Assembly: GCF_003205575.1 (NCBI RefSeq)
Contig: NZ_PYBW01000005.1
Span: 62,001 to 126,000, forward strand
Length of the DNA stretch: 64,000 nt
Direction: 5' to 3'
Origin: Streptomyces tateyamensis
GTDB lineage: Bacteria > Actinomycetota > Actinomycetes > Streptomycetales > Streptomycetaceae
Part shown: piece by piece, positions 15,757 to 24,253 of the stretch
How the letters are laid out: each line of letters begins with the position of its first letter
Position numbering within the stretch: position 1 is the first letter of the stretch
The notes under the pieces: generated by a model
Seen by the model: the letters and a program-made list of their open reading frames with translations, nothing else
Databases searched by the model: none
What the model was told of the DNA's origin: nothing
Program-made: the position numbers and the translations under genes

Positions 15757-16970
15757 CAGTCCACCTCCTGGATGACCGAGTTGGCGGTCTTCCCGGTGCG
15801 CCCGTTGCTGATCAGCGCGTCCACGGCGCGGACCCGGAACGCTTCCGGGTCATGCTGGAAGGCGGTGGCCAGGGTGAAGGTGGCGGCGAACAGCTCCTGG
15901 CGCAGCCGGGCCAGGTCCACTGCCGGGTCGGCGAGCACCAGCAGGTCCACACCGGTGGCCCGGCCGCCCTGCTGGGTGACCAGCACCTGGGCCTGGCGCA
16001 CGCCCGGAGCCTGCTCGGCGCGGGCGACCAGATCGTCGACGTGCAGGCCCAGGCCCCGCACCTGGACCACGCCGTCGCGGCGGCCCAGCACCCGCATCGC
16101 CCGGCCCGGCCGCCCGCACGGGCAGGCCACCAGTTCGCCCGCGTCGCCGGTGCGGTAGCGCAGCACCGGGTTGAGCATCTGCGGGTTGAGGGTGGTGAAG
16201 TCGAGCAGCAGGTCGGCGTCGCTGTGCACCAGTTGCTCGGGCAGGGTGTGGAAGGTGTCGGCGGGGCAGCCGGGGGTGTTGGTGCCGACCACCCAGGTCT
16301 CGGTGCTGCCGAACATCCCCCACCGCTCGGCCTGCGGCGCCACCTCGGCCATGTCCTCGGCCAGTTGCTCTTGCCAGGCCTCGCCCAGCCAGAGCACCTT
16401 GCGCAGCGCGGGCAGCTTGCGGCCGGCGGCGCGGGCCTGCGCGAACCAGAGCCGCAGCACGCTGGGGGTACCGCCGATCGCGGTCACCCTGCGGTCGGCG
16501 AAGAAGTCCAGCCAGTCGCCGTACTCGTCCTTGGTGACCGAGCCGAGCGCGATGATCTGGCAGCCCGACAGGTCGGCCAGCGCCGCGGCCAGGAAGTGCG
16601 CGCCCCACATCCGGCCCGCACCCCAGGCGTTGACGAACACGTCGGTGCGGTCCAGCGGCTGCCAGTGGGCGTGCACGCCCGCCATGTAGAACCCGGTGGG
16701 CGCGTAGCCGACCTTGGGCGCGCCGGTGCTGCCGCCGCTCTGGAACAGCCAGGTGGCACTGTCGGCGGCGGCCGGCTCCAGGTGGGCCAGCGCGGTGTTC
16801 AGCTCGTCCTTGACCAGCGGCGGCAGCGCGGCCAGTTCGGCCAGCGTGCGCGGCGCCGCCAGGCCCGCGTAGCGCTCGCCCAGGCCCGGCACCGAGCGCA
16901 GCAGTTCGAGGTTGCGGGCGGCCACCGCCAGCAGCGGCTCGGCGGCCTCGGGATCCAGCGAGAAGGCCAT
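15756..16970 (-). CDS. PaaK-like adenylate-forming enzyme (ligase B)
   Basis: A 404-residue AMP-binding enzyme of the PaaK-like group. The phosphate-binding loop is SGGSTGAPK (78-86), the adenine/AMP region includes WGMFGSTETW, and the hinge region is YRTGDAGEL with CPCGRPGRAM, a cysteine pair found in many PaaK proteins. The C-terminus has RTGKTANSV with the probable catalytic Lys. ATG at 16970 overlaps the ATP-grasp stop (TGATG) and has GGAGG upstream; GTG at 16973 is an alternative. With ligase A it implies that two different carboxylates are activated, or that the two enzymes act in sequence. Confidence 0.85.
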   Translation of the reverse strand: MAFSLDPEAAEPLLAVAARNLELLRSVPGLGERYAGLAAPRTLAELAALPPLVKDELNTALAHLEPAAADSATWLFQSGGSTGAPKVGYAPTGFYMAGVHAHWQPLDRTDVFVNAWGAGRMWGAHFLAAALADLSGCQIIALGSVTKDEYGDWLDFFADRRVTAIGGTPSVLRLWFAQARAAGRKLPALRKVLWLGEAWQEQLAEDMAEVAPQAERWGMFGSTETWVVGTNTPGCPADTFHTLPEQLVHSDADLLLDFTTLNPQMLNPVLRYRTGDAGELVACPCGRPGRAMRVLGRRDGVVQVRGLGLHVDDLVARAEQAPGVRQAQVLVTQQGGRATGVDLLVLADPAVDLARLRQELFAATFTLATAFQHDPEAFRVRAVDALISNGRTGKTANSVIQEVD

Positions 16971-18025
16971 CACGCCTCCGTCCGGACCGCGCCGCCGCGC
17001 GGGGCGCCGGCAGCCAGCCAGCGCGCGTGGCCGGCCCGGTAGGCCGCGAACCGGGCCCGGGTGATGTCGCGCTGCAGGGTGCGCTCCGGGTCGGCGGCGT
17101 CCGGCAGGATCACCCCGTCAGGCTCGAGTTCGGAGAACCAGAACCGCTCGCCGTCGTGCAGGAAGTCCACGCAGAAGAACGGGATCGGCAGCTTCTCGGC
17201 GAAGTAGGCGGTGGCCTCGGCCAGTTCCGGCGGCATCGGCGGGAACTCCATCCGGCCGCCGCGGCTGGCGTTGGCCACCAGCGAGCCCGAGTCCGGGATC
17301 CGCTTGGCCACCGCGTACGGCTCGCCGTCGATCACGTAGACCCGGTAGTCCACCGTGCCCTCGCCCAGGTAGGGCTGGACCACCAGGGTGGTGTCACCGC
17401 CCTGGGCCAGGCTGGCCAGGCCGCGCAACTCCTCGCTGTCGCGGGCCAGGTTGATCCCGCCGCCGCCGCACCAGCCGGCCGGCTTGACGATCGCGGGGTA
17501 GCTGACCTGCTCCATCCCGACCTCGTAGCCGTACTTGCCGACGTCGCGACCGGTTCCCAGGCGCCAGGTGGGGATCGCGGGCACCGGGGAGCCGTCCAGG
17601 TAGAGCATGGTGGCCAGCTTGTCGTTGCCGATCAGCGAGACCTGCGGCGGGAACGGCAGGTAGAAGCCGGCCTGTTCGAGTACCGCGTAGAGCGCGTACT
17701 GGTTGAAGATGTCCATCGCCTGGTACGGCAGCGAGTAGAGGGCGGTGATGAAGAGCGTGTCCTGCGGGGTGACGGGCTCCTGGTCGACCCAGATCCGGGG
17801 CTTGCCGGGGACCGAGGCGTCCACCGTCACCTCCTCGGGCGCGTGCCGGGACCAGGCCAGGCCCAGGTCGGCGGCGCACTCGGCGTAGAGGTTCCAGAAG
17901 AAGTCCTGCCACATGGCCGTGCCCTTGATCGATTCCCGGTCCGGGAAGATCCAGCACATCCGGCGCAGCGGGCCGTTGGGCTCCGCGGCGGTTCCGGCAG
18001 GTTCGCGTGTCGAGGGTATGGACAT
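16970..18025 (-). CDS. ATP-grasp ligase
   Basis: A 351-residue ATP-grasp enzyme (RimK/ATP-dependent carboxylate-amine ligase-like). The N-terminal segment MCWIFPDRES and FWNLYAECAADLGLAW forms the first domain; YPAIVKPAGWCGGGGINL is the ATP-grasp Lys/glycine-rich loop; VVQPYLGEGTVDYRVYVIDG and PIPFFCVDFLHDGERFWFSE supply the Mg-ATP carboxylates. Such enzymes make acyl-phosphates and form amide bonds without a carrier protein. ATG at 18025 has a GAGGA site; a start nearer MCWIF is possible. It is the first gene of the cluster, followed by a coupled ligase-MFS-SDR chain, so it probably forms the key amide bond of the product. Confidence 0.85.
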   Translation of the reverse strand: MSIPSTREPAGTAAEPNGPLRRMCWIFPDRESIKGTAMWQDFFWNLYAECAADLGLAWSRHAPEEVTVDASVPGKPRIWVDQEPVTPQDTLFITALYSLPYQAMDIFNQYALYAVLEQAGFYLPFPPQVSLIGNDKLATMLYLDGSPVPAIPTWRLGTGRDVGKYGYEVGMEQVSYPAIVKPAGWCGGGGINLARDSEELRGLASLAQGGDTTLVVQPYLGEGTVDYRVYVIDGEPYAVAKRIPDSGSLVANASRGGRMEFPPMPPELAEATAYFAEKLPIPFFCVDFLHDGERFWFSELEPDGVILPDAADPERTLQRDITRARFAAYRAGHARWLAAGAPRGGAVRTEA

Positions 18026-18371
18026 CGAGATCCTCACGAGGAATCGCCCGGTGGCCGACCGCCGGGCGTGACGCGCCGACCGCACGTTCGTCTGCCCACC
18101 CCGCGCACGGTCGGCGCGCGGAATCGGCTGAGCGGGTCGGTGAAGATGCTGAACGCTGCGCAGCCCGGGTCGAGTTGGCCAGGCGGAGGGTACCGCCGGC
18201 CGACGCGCCCCCTGCGTCGAACCTCGCCCCGGACGAGGGAAACTCTCGCAACGCCGTTCGGGCGCTGTCAATGCTCGCGCCACGCTTGGTTCTTGTCGTT
18301 CCATGCTTGCAATGTGCAGGTCAGATAGGTGATCGGACGATCCGTCAGCTCTTGCGGCGGGTGTTGCGCCG

Positions 18372-18401
18372 CGTGATCACGTGGTAGGAATCGTGATCAC
18401 G
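18372..18401. promoter_or_regulatory. Twin CGTGATCACG palindromes
   Basis: Two identical perfect 10-bp palindromes CGTGATCACG occupy 18372-18381 and 18392-18401, exactly 20 bp centre to centre, about two helical turns. That spacing suits two dimers binding the same DNA face. They lie between the biosynthetic cluster and FprA; no regulator gene is adjacent. Confidence 0.55.
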
Positions 18402-18460
18402 CGACGGGCACCGCGAGCCGACGGCCGACGCCGGCGGCGGTCCCCGATTCCCGACCAACC

Positions 18461-18486
18461 CATAAGTTGATCTTATGAGGTCATAA
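18461..18486. promoter_or_regulatory. Overlapping inverted repeats upstream of the FprA gene
   Basis: CATAAG and CTTATG (18461-18466 and 18472-18477) form one inverted repeat with a 5-base spacer. TTATGA and TCATAA (18473-18478 and 18481-18486) form a second, overlapping it. This AT-rich island lies about 80 bp before the FprA start and may be a promoter or operator. Confidence 0.45.
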
Positions 18487-18565
18487 AGGCGGCCCTACTA
18501 CTGGAGCCGGGCCCGGGGCGGTGAGCTGTCAGCCAGCCACCCGTGTGACCCTAGGAGCCGCCGCC

Positions 18566-19930
18566 ATGTCCCGCCCCCTGCGCGTCGCCATCGTCGGTGC
18601 CGGTCCGGCCGGCATCTACGCCGCCGACGCCCTGCTGAAGTCCGACGCCGCCCGCGAGCCCGGGGTCTCGATCGACCTGTTCGAGCGGCTGCCCGCGCCC
18701 TTCGGGCTGATCCGCTACGGCGTGGCCCCCGACCACCCGCGGATCAAGGGCATCGTCACCGCGCTGCACCAGGTGCTGGACAAGCCGCAGGTCCGGCTGC
18801 TGGGCAACGTCGACTACCCGGCCGACCTCACCCTGGACGACCTGCACCGGTTCTACGACGCCGCAGTCTTCGCCACCGGCGCGAGCGCCGACCGGGCGCT
18901 GGACCTGCCCGGCATCGAGCTGGCCGGCTCGTACGGTGCGGCCGACTTCGTCTCCTGGTACGACGGCCACCCGGACGTGCCCCGCGAGTGGCCGCTGGAG
19001 GCGGTCAAGGTCGCGGTGCTCGGCGTCGGCAACGTGGCCCTGGACGTGGCCCGGATCCTGGCCAAGACCGCCGAGGAGCTGCTGCCCACCGAGATCCCGC
19101 CGAACGTCCACGACGGACTGAAGCGCAACCGGGCCGTCGAGGTGCACGTCTTCGGCCGCCGCGGCCCGGCCCAGGCCAAGTTCAGCCCGCTGGAGCTGCG
19201 CGAGCTGGACCACTCGCCCAGCATCGAGGTGGTCGTCGACCCCGAGGACATCGACTACGACGAGGGCTCGATCGCCGAGCGGCGCGGCAACAAGCAGGCC
19301 GACATGGTCGCGAACACCTTGGAGCGCTGGGCCATCCGCGACCCGGGCGACCGCCCGCACCGCATCCACCTGCACTTCTTCGAGTCCCCGACCGAGGTGC
19401 TGGGCGCCGACGGCGCGGTGGCGGGCCTGCGCACCGAGCGCACCGAGCTGGACGGCACCGGCAACGTGCGCGGCACCGGCCGGTTCACCGACTGGGACGT
19501 GCAGGCCGTCTACCGGGCCGTCGGCTACTACTCCGACGAGCTGCCCAAGCTGCCCTTCGACCCGGTCGCCGGCACCGTGCCCAACGAGGCCGGCCGGGTG
19601 CTGGCCGCCGACGGCTCGCACCAGCAGGCCACTTACGTCACCGGCTGGATCAAGCGCGGGCCGGTCGGCCTGATCGGCCACACCAAGGGCGACGCCAACG
19701 AGACCGTCGCCTGCCTGCTGGCCGACCACGCGGCGGGCCGCCTGCCCGGCGCGGCCGAGCCGGACCCCGAGGCGGTGCTGGCCCACCTGGCCGAGCGCGG
19801 CGTCCGCTGGACCAGCTGGGCGGGCTGGCAGCGCCTGGACGCCCACGAGCGGGCCCTGGGCGCCCCCGAGGGCCGCGAGCGGGTCAAGGTGGTCGAGCGC
19901 GCCGAGATGCTGCGCCGCAGCGAGGGCTGA
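18566..19930 (+). CDS. fprA: FAD-dependent ferredoxin/adrenodoxin-type NADP reductase
   Basis: A 454-residue flavoprotein of the adrenodoxin-reductase/FprA family, which passes electrons from NADPH to ferredoxins, for example for cytochromes P450. The FAD motif is AIVGAGPAGIYAAD at the N-terminus, followed by FERLPAPFGLIRYGVAPDHP, a family signature. The NADPH domain has VLGVGNVALDVARIL and FGRRGPAQAKFS; the C-terminal FAD signature is YVTGWIKRGPVGLIGHTKGDA. Length fits the family. ATG at 18566 has AGGAG upstream. No ferredoxin or P450 gene is nearby. Its 3' end, including the stop, is duplicated once in tandem downstream. Confidence 0.9.
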   Translation: MSRPLRVAIVGAGPAGIYAADALLKSDAAREPGVSIDLFERLPAPFGLIRYGVAPDHPRIKGIVTALHQVLDKPQVRLLGNVDYPADLTLDDLHRFYDAAVFATGASADRALDLPGIELAGSYGAADFVSWYDGHPDVPREWPLEAVKVAVLGVGNVALDVARILAKTAEELLPTEIPPNVHDGLKRNRAVEVHVFGRRGPAQAKFSPLELRELDHSPSIEVVVDPEDIDYDEGSIAERRGNKQADMVANTLERWAIRDPGDRPHRIHLHFFESPTEVLGADGAVAGLRTERTELDGTGNVRGTGRFTDWDVQAVYRAVGYYSDELPKLPFDPVAGTVPNEAGRVLAADGSHQQATYVTGWIKRGPVGLIGHTKGDANETVACLLADHAAGRLPGAAEPDPEAVLAHLAERGVRWTSWAGWQRLDAHERALGAPEGRERVKVVERAEMLRRSEG

Positions 19931-19972
19931 GCCGGCCGGTGCGCGCAGCGAGGACTGAGCCGGCCGCTGCGC
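19917..19972. repeat. 28-bp tandem duplication of the fprA 3' end
   Basis: Copy one (19917-19944) covers the last codons and TGA of the reductase gene; copy two (19945-19972) follows directly and differs at two positions. Both begin GCAGCGAGG and include CTGAGCCGGCCG. This resembles the stop-containing repeats after the SDR gene at 13.6 kb. Confidence 0.8.
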
Positions 19973-20009
19973 GGCCAGGCCCAGCCGGGCGGGCCCGAGG
20001 CAGGCGGCC

Positions 20010-20558
20010 TTAGAAGGCCACCTCCTCGGCCGCCGTGGTGGCGCAGCGGCGCCCCGGGGCCTCCTGCTCGGCCCAGTAGAGGTTGGTGTGCGCGATCACC
20101 AGCTCCGGGGCGGGGGCGCCCCACTCGGTGTTGTCCTCGGTGGTGTGGGCGTCACCGACCAGGGTCACGTCGTAGCCGCGGGTCAGGCCGCCGTGGATGG
20201 TGGAGCGGACGCACATGTCGGTCTGGGCGCCGGCCACCACCAGGCGGCCGGCGCCCAGCTCGGCGAGGTGCAACTCGAGCGAGGTGGCCTCGAAGGCATC
20301 GGGGTACCCCTTGAGCACCACCGCCTCCCCCGCGGCCGGCACCAGCTCGGGCACCAGCTGCCAGCCCTCGCTGCCCTCGGCGAGCTGCTCGTCGGTCTGC
20401 TGCACCCACACCACCGGGGTGCCCGCCTGCCGGGCCCGCGCGACCAGGCGGGCGATCCGCCCCACCACCTCGTCGCGCCGGTGGGCGCGGCGCACCACCT
20501 GGTTCTGCACGTCGATGACGAGCACGGCGCTGCCGGGGCGGTTCTCCAGGGTGGTCAT
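20010..20558 (-). CDS. Isochorismatase-like cysteine hydrolase
   Basis: A 182-residue isochorismatase-superfamily hydrolase with the full triad: Asp16 in VLVIDVQNQ, Lys83 in VVLKGYPDAF and Cys116 in AQTDMCVRST, the last in the usual cis-peptide context. It is likely an amidohydrolase acting on a small amide such as a nicotinamide-like or related compound; the substrate cannot be read. ATG at 20558 is supported by AGGAGAG. It lies on the strand opposite fprA, next to a sirtuin that releases nicotinamide. A link through NAD turnover is possible but only inferred. Confidence 0.87.
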   Translation of the reverse strand: MTTLENRPGSAVLVIDVQNQVVRRAHRRDEVVGRIARLVARARQAGTPVVWVQQTDEQLAEGSEGWQLVPELVPAAGEAVVLKGYPDAFEATSLELHLAELGAGRLVVAGAQTDMCVRSTIHGGLTRGYDVTLVGDAHTTEDNTEWGAPAPELVIAHTNLYWAEQEAPGRRCATTAAEEVAF

Positions 20559-20651
20559 CGGTCGGTCTCTCCTGAGGCTGCTGAGGCTCTGCGGCTTCCG
20601 GCGCTCGTTCACGGCCGGCGCCTGAGCCTAGAGCGCGCCACTGACAGGCCG

Positions 20652-21524
20652 TCAACTCCCGAGCTGGTCCGCCAACCCCGTCAGCGCGGCGCCCAACGGG
20701 AGGGTGAGCCGGACCGCGGCGTAGCCGTCCCCGCGGGTCGGGCCCTGGTTGACGATCGCCACCGGCCGGCCGAGCTTGACCGCGTACCGCACGAACCGCA
20801 GGCCCGACATCACGGTCAGCGAGGAACCGAGCACCAGCAGCGCCTGCCCGCCCTCGACCAGCCGGTAGCAGTGCTCGACCCGCTCCTTGGGCACGTTCTC
20901 GCCGAAGAAGACCACGTCCGGCTTGAGCGTCCCGCCGCAGGCCGTGCAGGGGGCCACCCGGAACCCGGTGACCAGCTCCTGGGGCAGTTCCACGTCCCCG
21001 TCCGGATTGGTCCGCGCGCCGCTGTCCCACAGGGCGCCGTTGAGCGCGTGCAGGCGCTGGTCCAGCTCCTCGCGGCCGCTGGTGCGCCGGCAGTCCAGGC
21101 AGACCACCCGGTCCAGGCCGCCGTGCAGCTCGACCGCGTCCCGGGTGCCGGCCGCCTGGTGCAGGCCGTCCACGTTCTGGGTGATCACCGCCGACAGGTG
21201 GCCGCTGCCGCGCAGCCGCTGCACCGCGTGGTGCCCGGTGTTCGGCTGCGCCCGGGCGATCCCGCGCCAGCCGGCGTGGCTGCGCGCCCAGTACCGCTGC
21301 CGGGCGGCCGGGTCGGCGACGAACTCCTGGTAGGTCATCGGGCGGTGCCGGCGCCAGGTGCCGGTGACCCCGCGGTAGTCCGGGATCCCGGACTCGGTGG
21401 ACAGCCCCGCCCCGCTGAGCACCACCACCGCGCGCCGCGCCAGCAGCTCGGCCAGCTCGGCCGGGCCGCCACGCTCGACCACCGGTTCCTGTCCCTGCCA
21501 CTCCGTCATCGCCCGCACCCGCAT
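20652..21524 (-). CDS. Sir2-family NAD-dependent protein deacylase
   Basis: A 290-residue sirtuin. The NAD-binding motif GAGLSTESGIPDYRG (38-52) and the catalytic motif TQNVDGLHQAAGTRDAVELH, with the base His at its end, are intact. The zinc site has two Cys pairs, CLDC and CTAC, with a rather long insertion between them. GSSLTVMSGL and VNQGPT complete the Rossmann domain. It removes acetyl or other acyl groups from protein lysines using NAD. Start: MRVRAMTE, with a second Met five codons in. No obvious substrate gene is adjacent. Confidence 0.92.
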   Translation of the reverse strand: MRVRAMTEWQGQEPVVERGGPAELAELLARRAVVVLSGAGLSTESGIPDYRGVTGTWRRHRPMTYQEFVADPAARQRYWARSHAGWRGIARAQPNTGHHAVQRLRGSGHLSAVITQNVDGLHQAAGTRDAVELHGGLDRVVCLDCRRTSGREELDQRLHALNGALWDSGARTNPDGDVELPQELVTGFRVAPCTACGGTLKPDVVFFGENVPKERVEHCYRLVEGGQALLVLGSSLTVMSGLRFVRYAVKLGRPVAIVNQGPTRGDGYAAVRLTLPLGAALTGLADQLGS

Positions 21525-21578
21525 ACCGCCAGGCTACCCACCCGCCCGAGGCGGCGCGGCGGCGCGCACCCCACCCGG

Positions 21579-22952
21579 TCAGCCCGCCCCGATCTCCACC
21601 ACCCGGGCCCAGTCCGGAGGCGCGTCCGGCCGGTAGTCGGGATCGACCTCGCGCACCTTCGACCTGGCGCGCGGAAAGAGGCCGACAACGGTGCGACAGG
21701 GCGGGCGCTGGGAGGGCCACGGGGTCTGACCATCCGTCAGGGCCACGATGACGTCCGGCCGGGCGCGCAGCGCGCGGGCGAAGCCGGCCCGCAGGTCGGT
21801 GCCGCCGCCACCGAGCAGCGGGATGCCCTCGCTGTGGCACAGGGGGTGGACGGAGCGGGCAACCGCGTCGCACGGCACCACGCTGACCAGCTCGCGCCGC
21901 CCGCCGACCGCGCGGCCGATCGCCGCCACCTCCAGCAGGGCACTGCCCAGCTCGGCGTCGCTGACCGAGGCCGAGGTGTCGATCACCACGCAGACCCGCG
22001 GCGGCCGGCGCCGCAGGCTGGGCAGCACGATGCCGGGCAGCGAGGCCGAGCGCCGGGCGGGGCGCCCGTAGCTGTAGTCGTCGCCCGCCCCGCCGGCCGC
22101 GGCGGCCGAGCGGAGCGCGGCGCCCAGCAGGTCGCGCCAGGGCTGCGGGGGGTGGAAGGCCTGCTCGGCCCAGCGCTGCCAGCCGGCCGGTGCGGTGCCG
22201 GGGCGGCCCCGGATGCCCTCAGCCACCTTGAACCGGACCGCGTCCCGCTGCTGCCTGCTCAGCCCGTGCGCACCGTCCGGGCCGAGCTCCCACTCGCGCG
22301 CCATACCGTCGGCGCCGCTGCCGCAGTCCAGCCAGGCCAGCTGTTGGGTGCGCGGGCCGAGCCCGAACCGGTCCAGGTACTCCTCCATCAGCAGCCCGCT
22401 GTCCAGTTGCAGCCCGAAGGGGTGCACCGCGCCGCTCGGGCGGTGCAGGCCGTCGCCGTAGATGTCGTCGTTGATCTCGCAGTCGGCGGCAATGTTCATC
22501 CGCAGCCGCTCGCCCGGGCCGGTCAGGCCGTACCGGCGGGCATACCGCTCACTGCGCTCGTGGTGCTCGCGCAGCAGGTGGGAGACCTCGTGCACCCAGA
22601 CTCCGGCCAGCTCGGCCGGCGGGGTCCGGGCCACGAAGGCCGGGCTGACGTAGCAGCGCCAGTGCCGGTCGACCGCCATGGTGAGGACCTGGTGCGACTC
22701 GACCGGGCGCAGCGCGAACAGCGCGGTGGCCAGGTACGGGCGGACCCGGGCGGCGTGCAGCCGGGCGGCGAACAGCTTGTCCCAGTCGACGGCCGGCGCC
22801 GGGGACGCGGGGGCGTCGGCCGGCTCGCGAGCAGCCGCGGGGGCGGCGACGTCGGCGGGATCGGCGGTGGGCTCGGCAACGCCCTCGGGCCGGGCGACGT
22901 CGGCGGGATCGGCGGTGGGCTCGGCCACATCAGCGTGATCGGCAGCGGTCAC
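21579..22952 (-). CDS. VWA-like protein with HExxH metallopeptidase-like domain
   Basis: A 457-residue protein combining a DUF2201-type N-terminal domain and a VWA-like C-terminal domain. An Ala/Pro/Asp linker repeats AEPTADPADVA twice (about residues 9-36), encoded by two identical 32-bp copies. The first domain carries HEVSHLLREHHE (His121, Glu122, His125), a zincin-like motif. The VWA part begins CVVIDTSASVSDAEL with a near-MIDAS motif, and GGGGTDLRAGF and ALTDGQTPWP follow. The GTG start overlaps the MoxR stop (GTGA). Such VWA proteins work with MoxR AAA ATPases as chaperone-like or metal-insertion systems. Confidence 0.85.
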   Translation of the reverse strand: MTAADHADVAEPTADPADVARPEGVAEPTADPADVAAPAAAREPADAPASPAPAVDWDKLFAARLHAARVRPYLATALFALRPVESHQVLTMAVDRHWRCYVSPAFVARTPPAELAGVWVHEVSHLLREHHERSERYARRYGLTGPGERLRMNIAADCEINDDIYGDGLHRPSGAVHPFGLQLDSGLLMEEYLDRFGLGPRTQQLAWLDCGSGADGMAREWELGPDGAHGLSRQQRDAVRFKVAEGIRGRPGTAPAGWQRWAEQAFHPPQPWRDLLGAALRSAAAAGGAGDDYSYGRPARRSASLPGIVLPSLRRRPPRVCVVIDTSASVSDAELGSALLEVAAIGRAVGGRRELVSVVPCDAVARSVHPLCHSEGIPLLGGGGTDLRAGFARALRARPDVIVALTDGQTPWPSQRPPCRTVVGLFPRARSKVREVDPDYRPDAPPDWARVVEIGAG

Positions 22953-24217
22953 CGGTGCGCCCCGCCGACAGCCTTGGCCCTGGCCACCGACCGGTCCACC
23001 CGCTCGTCCAGGGCGACGGTGCCGGCCAGCCGCTCGACGGTGTTCGGCACCGGCCAGTCCGCGCGCCGCAGCGCGGCGAGCGTCTTGGCGGGGACCACCA
23101 CCAGATCGGGGGCCCCGGTCTCCAGGGCTCGGGCGAGCACCGCCCAGGCCGCGTCCCACCGAGCCCGCTCGGGGCGGTGGTGAACAGCGGCCACCACCGC
23201 CTCCAGCGCGGCCTGGCGCAGGTCGCCGCGCTCGGGCAGTTCGGCTCCGGCCGGGTCGGCGAGCAGCGTCTCGGGGTCGGGCAGCTCCATCCGGTCCAGG
23301 TGCGCGAGCAGTTCCAGCCCCGGCCCGTCGCCGACGGTGCCGCGCACCAGTAGTGACAGCACCTCGCGGTCGACGCCCGCCGCGGTGGCGAAGGCGATCA
23401 GCCGCAGGGTCATCTCCCAGCTGCGCGGGGAGGGCCAGGCGCCGCCGCGGCGGGTCTCGGTGGTGGGCAGCCGGTGCACCAGGTTGGGGCGCACGGCCAG
23501 CAGGCCGCACACCGCGCGCCGGGCGAAGTCGACCGCGGCGGCCAGCCGGTCGGCGTCGAGCCGCGGCAGCACGGCGCGCGGCCAGGTGCCGCCCAGGCCG
23601 CGGACCACCACCTCGTGGTCGTGGACCCACTGCAGGTGGACGAAGCGGTTGGCCAGCGGCGGGCTCAGCTCCCAGCCGTCGGCGGCCGAGGCGCGCGGGT
23701 TGGCGGCGGCCACGATCCTTACCCCCGGAGGGAGTTGCAGGGCGCCGATGCGCCGCTCCAGGACCAGCCGGAGCAGCGCGGCCTGCACGGCGGGCGGGGC
23801 GGTGGACAGCTCGTCGAGGAAGAGCAGGCCGCGGCCGGCCCGGACCAGGCGCACCGCCCAGTCCGGCGGGGCCATCGGGACGCCCTGGGTGGCGGGGTCG
23901 TCGCCGATCACCGGCAGGCCGGCGAAGTCGGCGGGCTCGTGCACGCTGGCGATCACCGTGGTGAGCGGCAGGTCCAGGGCGGTGGCGAGTTGGGTGAGCG
24001 CGGCCGTCTTGCCGATCCCGGGCTCGCCCCAGAGCAGCACCGGCAGGTCGGCGGCCACCGCCAGGGTGAGCGCTTCGAGCTGCTGGTCGGGGCGGGGCTC
24101 GGTGTCGGCCTCGCGCAGCAGTGCGAGCAGCGCATCGGCGAGGTCCAGCTGGGCGGGCACGGCCGCTACAGGCACAGGCGCCGTGAGCGCAGATGTCAAG
24201 GGCATGCTGATCACCAT
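22949..24217 (-). CDS. MoxR-type AAA ATPase
   Basis: A 422-residue AAA+ ATPase of the MoxR group. Walker A is GEPGIGKT (64-71), Walker B is LLFLDEL (131-137), and sensor regions are visible in IVAAANPRA and the ANRF segment. MoxR ATPases remodel or activate partner complexes together with VWA-domain proteins, and the VWA gene follows immediately with coupled translation. Two starts are possible (24217 or 24205); neither has a strong ribosome-binding site. The gene upstream on the same strand is an unknown protein that probably belongs to the same complex. Confidence 0.88.
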   Translation of the reverse strand: MVISMPLTSALTAPVPVAAVPAQLDLADALLALLREADTEPRPDQQLEALTLAVAADLPVLLWGEPGIGKTAALTQLATALDLPLTTVIASVHEPADFAGLPVIGDDPATQGVPMAPPDWAVRLVRAGRGLLFLDELSTAPPAVQAALLRLVLERRIGALQLPPGVRIVAAANPRASAADGWELSPPLANRFVHLQWVHDHEVVVRGLGGTWPRAVLPRLDADRLAAAVDFARRAVCGLLAVRPNLVHRLPTTETRRGGAWPSPRSWEMTLRLIAFATAAGVDREVLSLLVRGTVGDGPGLELLAHLDRMELPDPETLLADPAGAELPERGDLRQAALEAVVAAVHHRPERARWDAAWAVLARALETGAPDLVVVPAKTLAALRRADWPVPNTVERLAGTVALDERVDRSVARAKAVGGAHR

Positions 24218-24253
24218 TCAAGTAAGAGGTCTGGAAAATGAGTTGCCGCTGCG

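Larger units (their letters stand above)
18026..18565. other. 540-bp divergent regulatory region
   Basis: This gap separates the ATP-grasp cluster (minus) from the FprA gene (plus). Frames within it are unconvincing shadows. It contains twin 10-bp palindromes at 18372-18401 and overlapping AT-rich inverted repeats at 18461-18486, listed separately, and should carry both promoters. Its size is unusual for this densely packed segment. Confidence 0.6.

Noticed and set aside
20088..23183. A 1031-codon plus-strand open frame
   Set aside because: It runs antisense to the isochorismatase-like, sirtuin and VWA genes, has repetitive Gly/Arg/Val/His composition with no motif, and is a GC-skew shadow.
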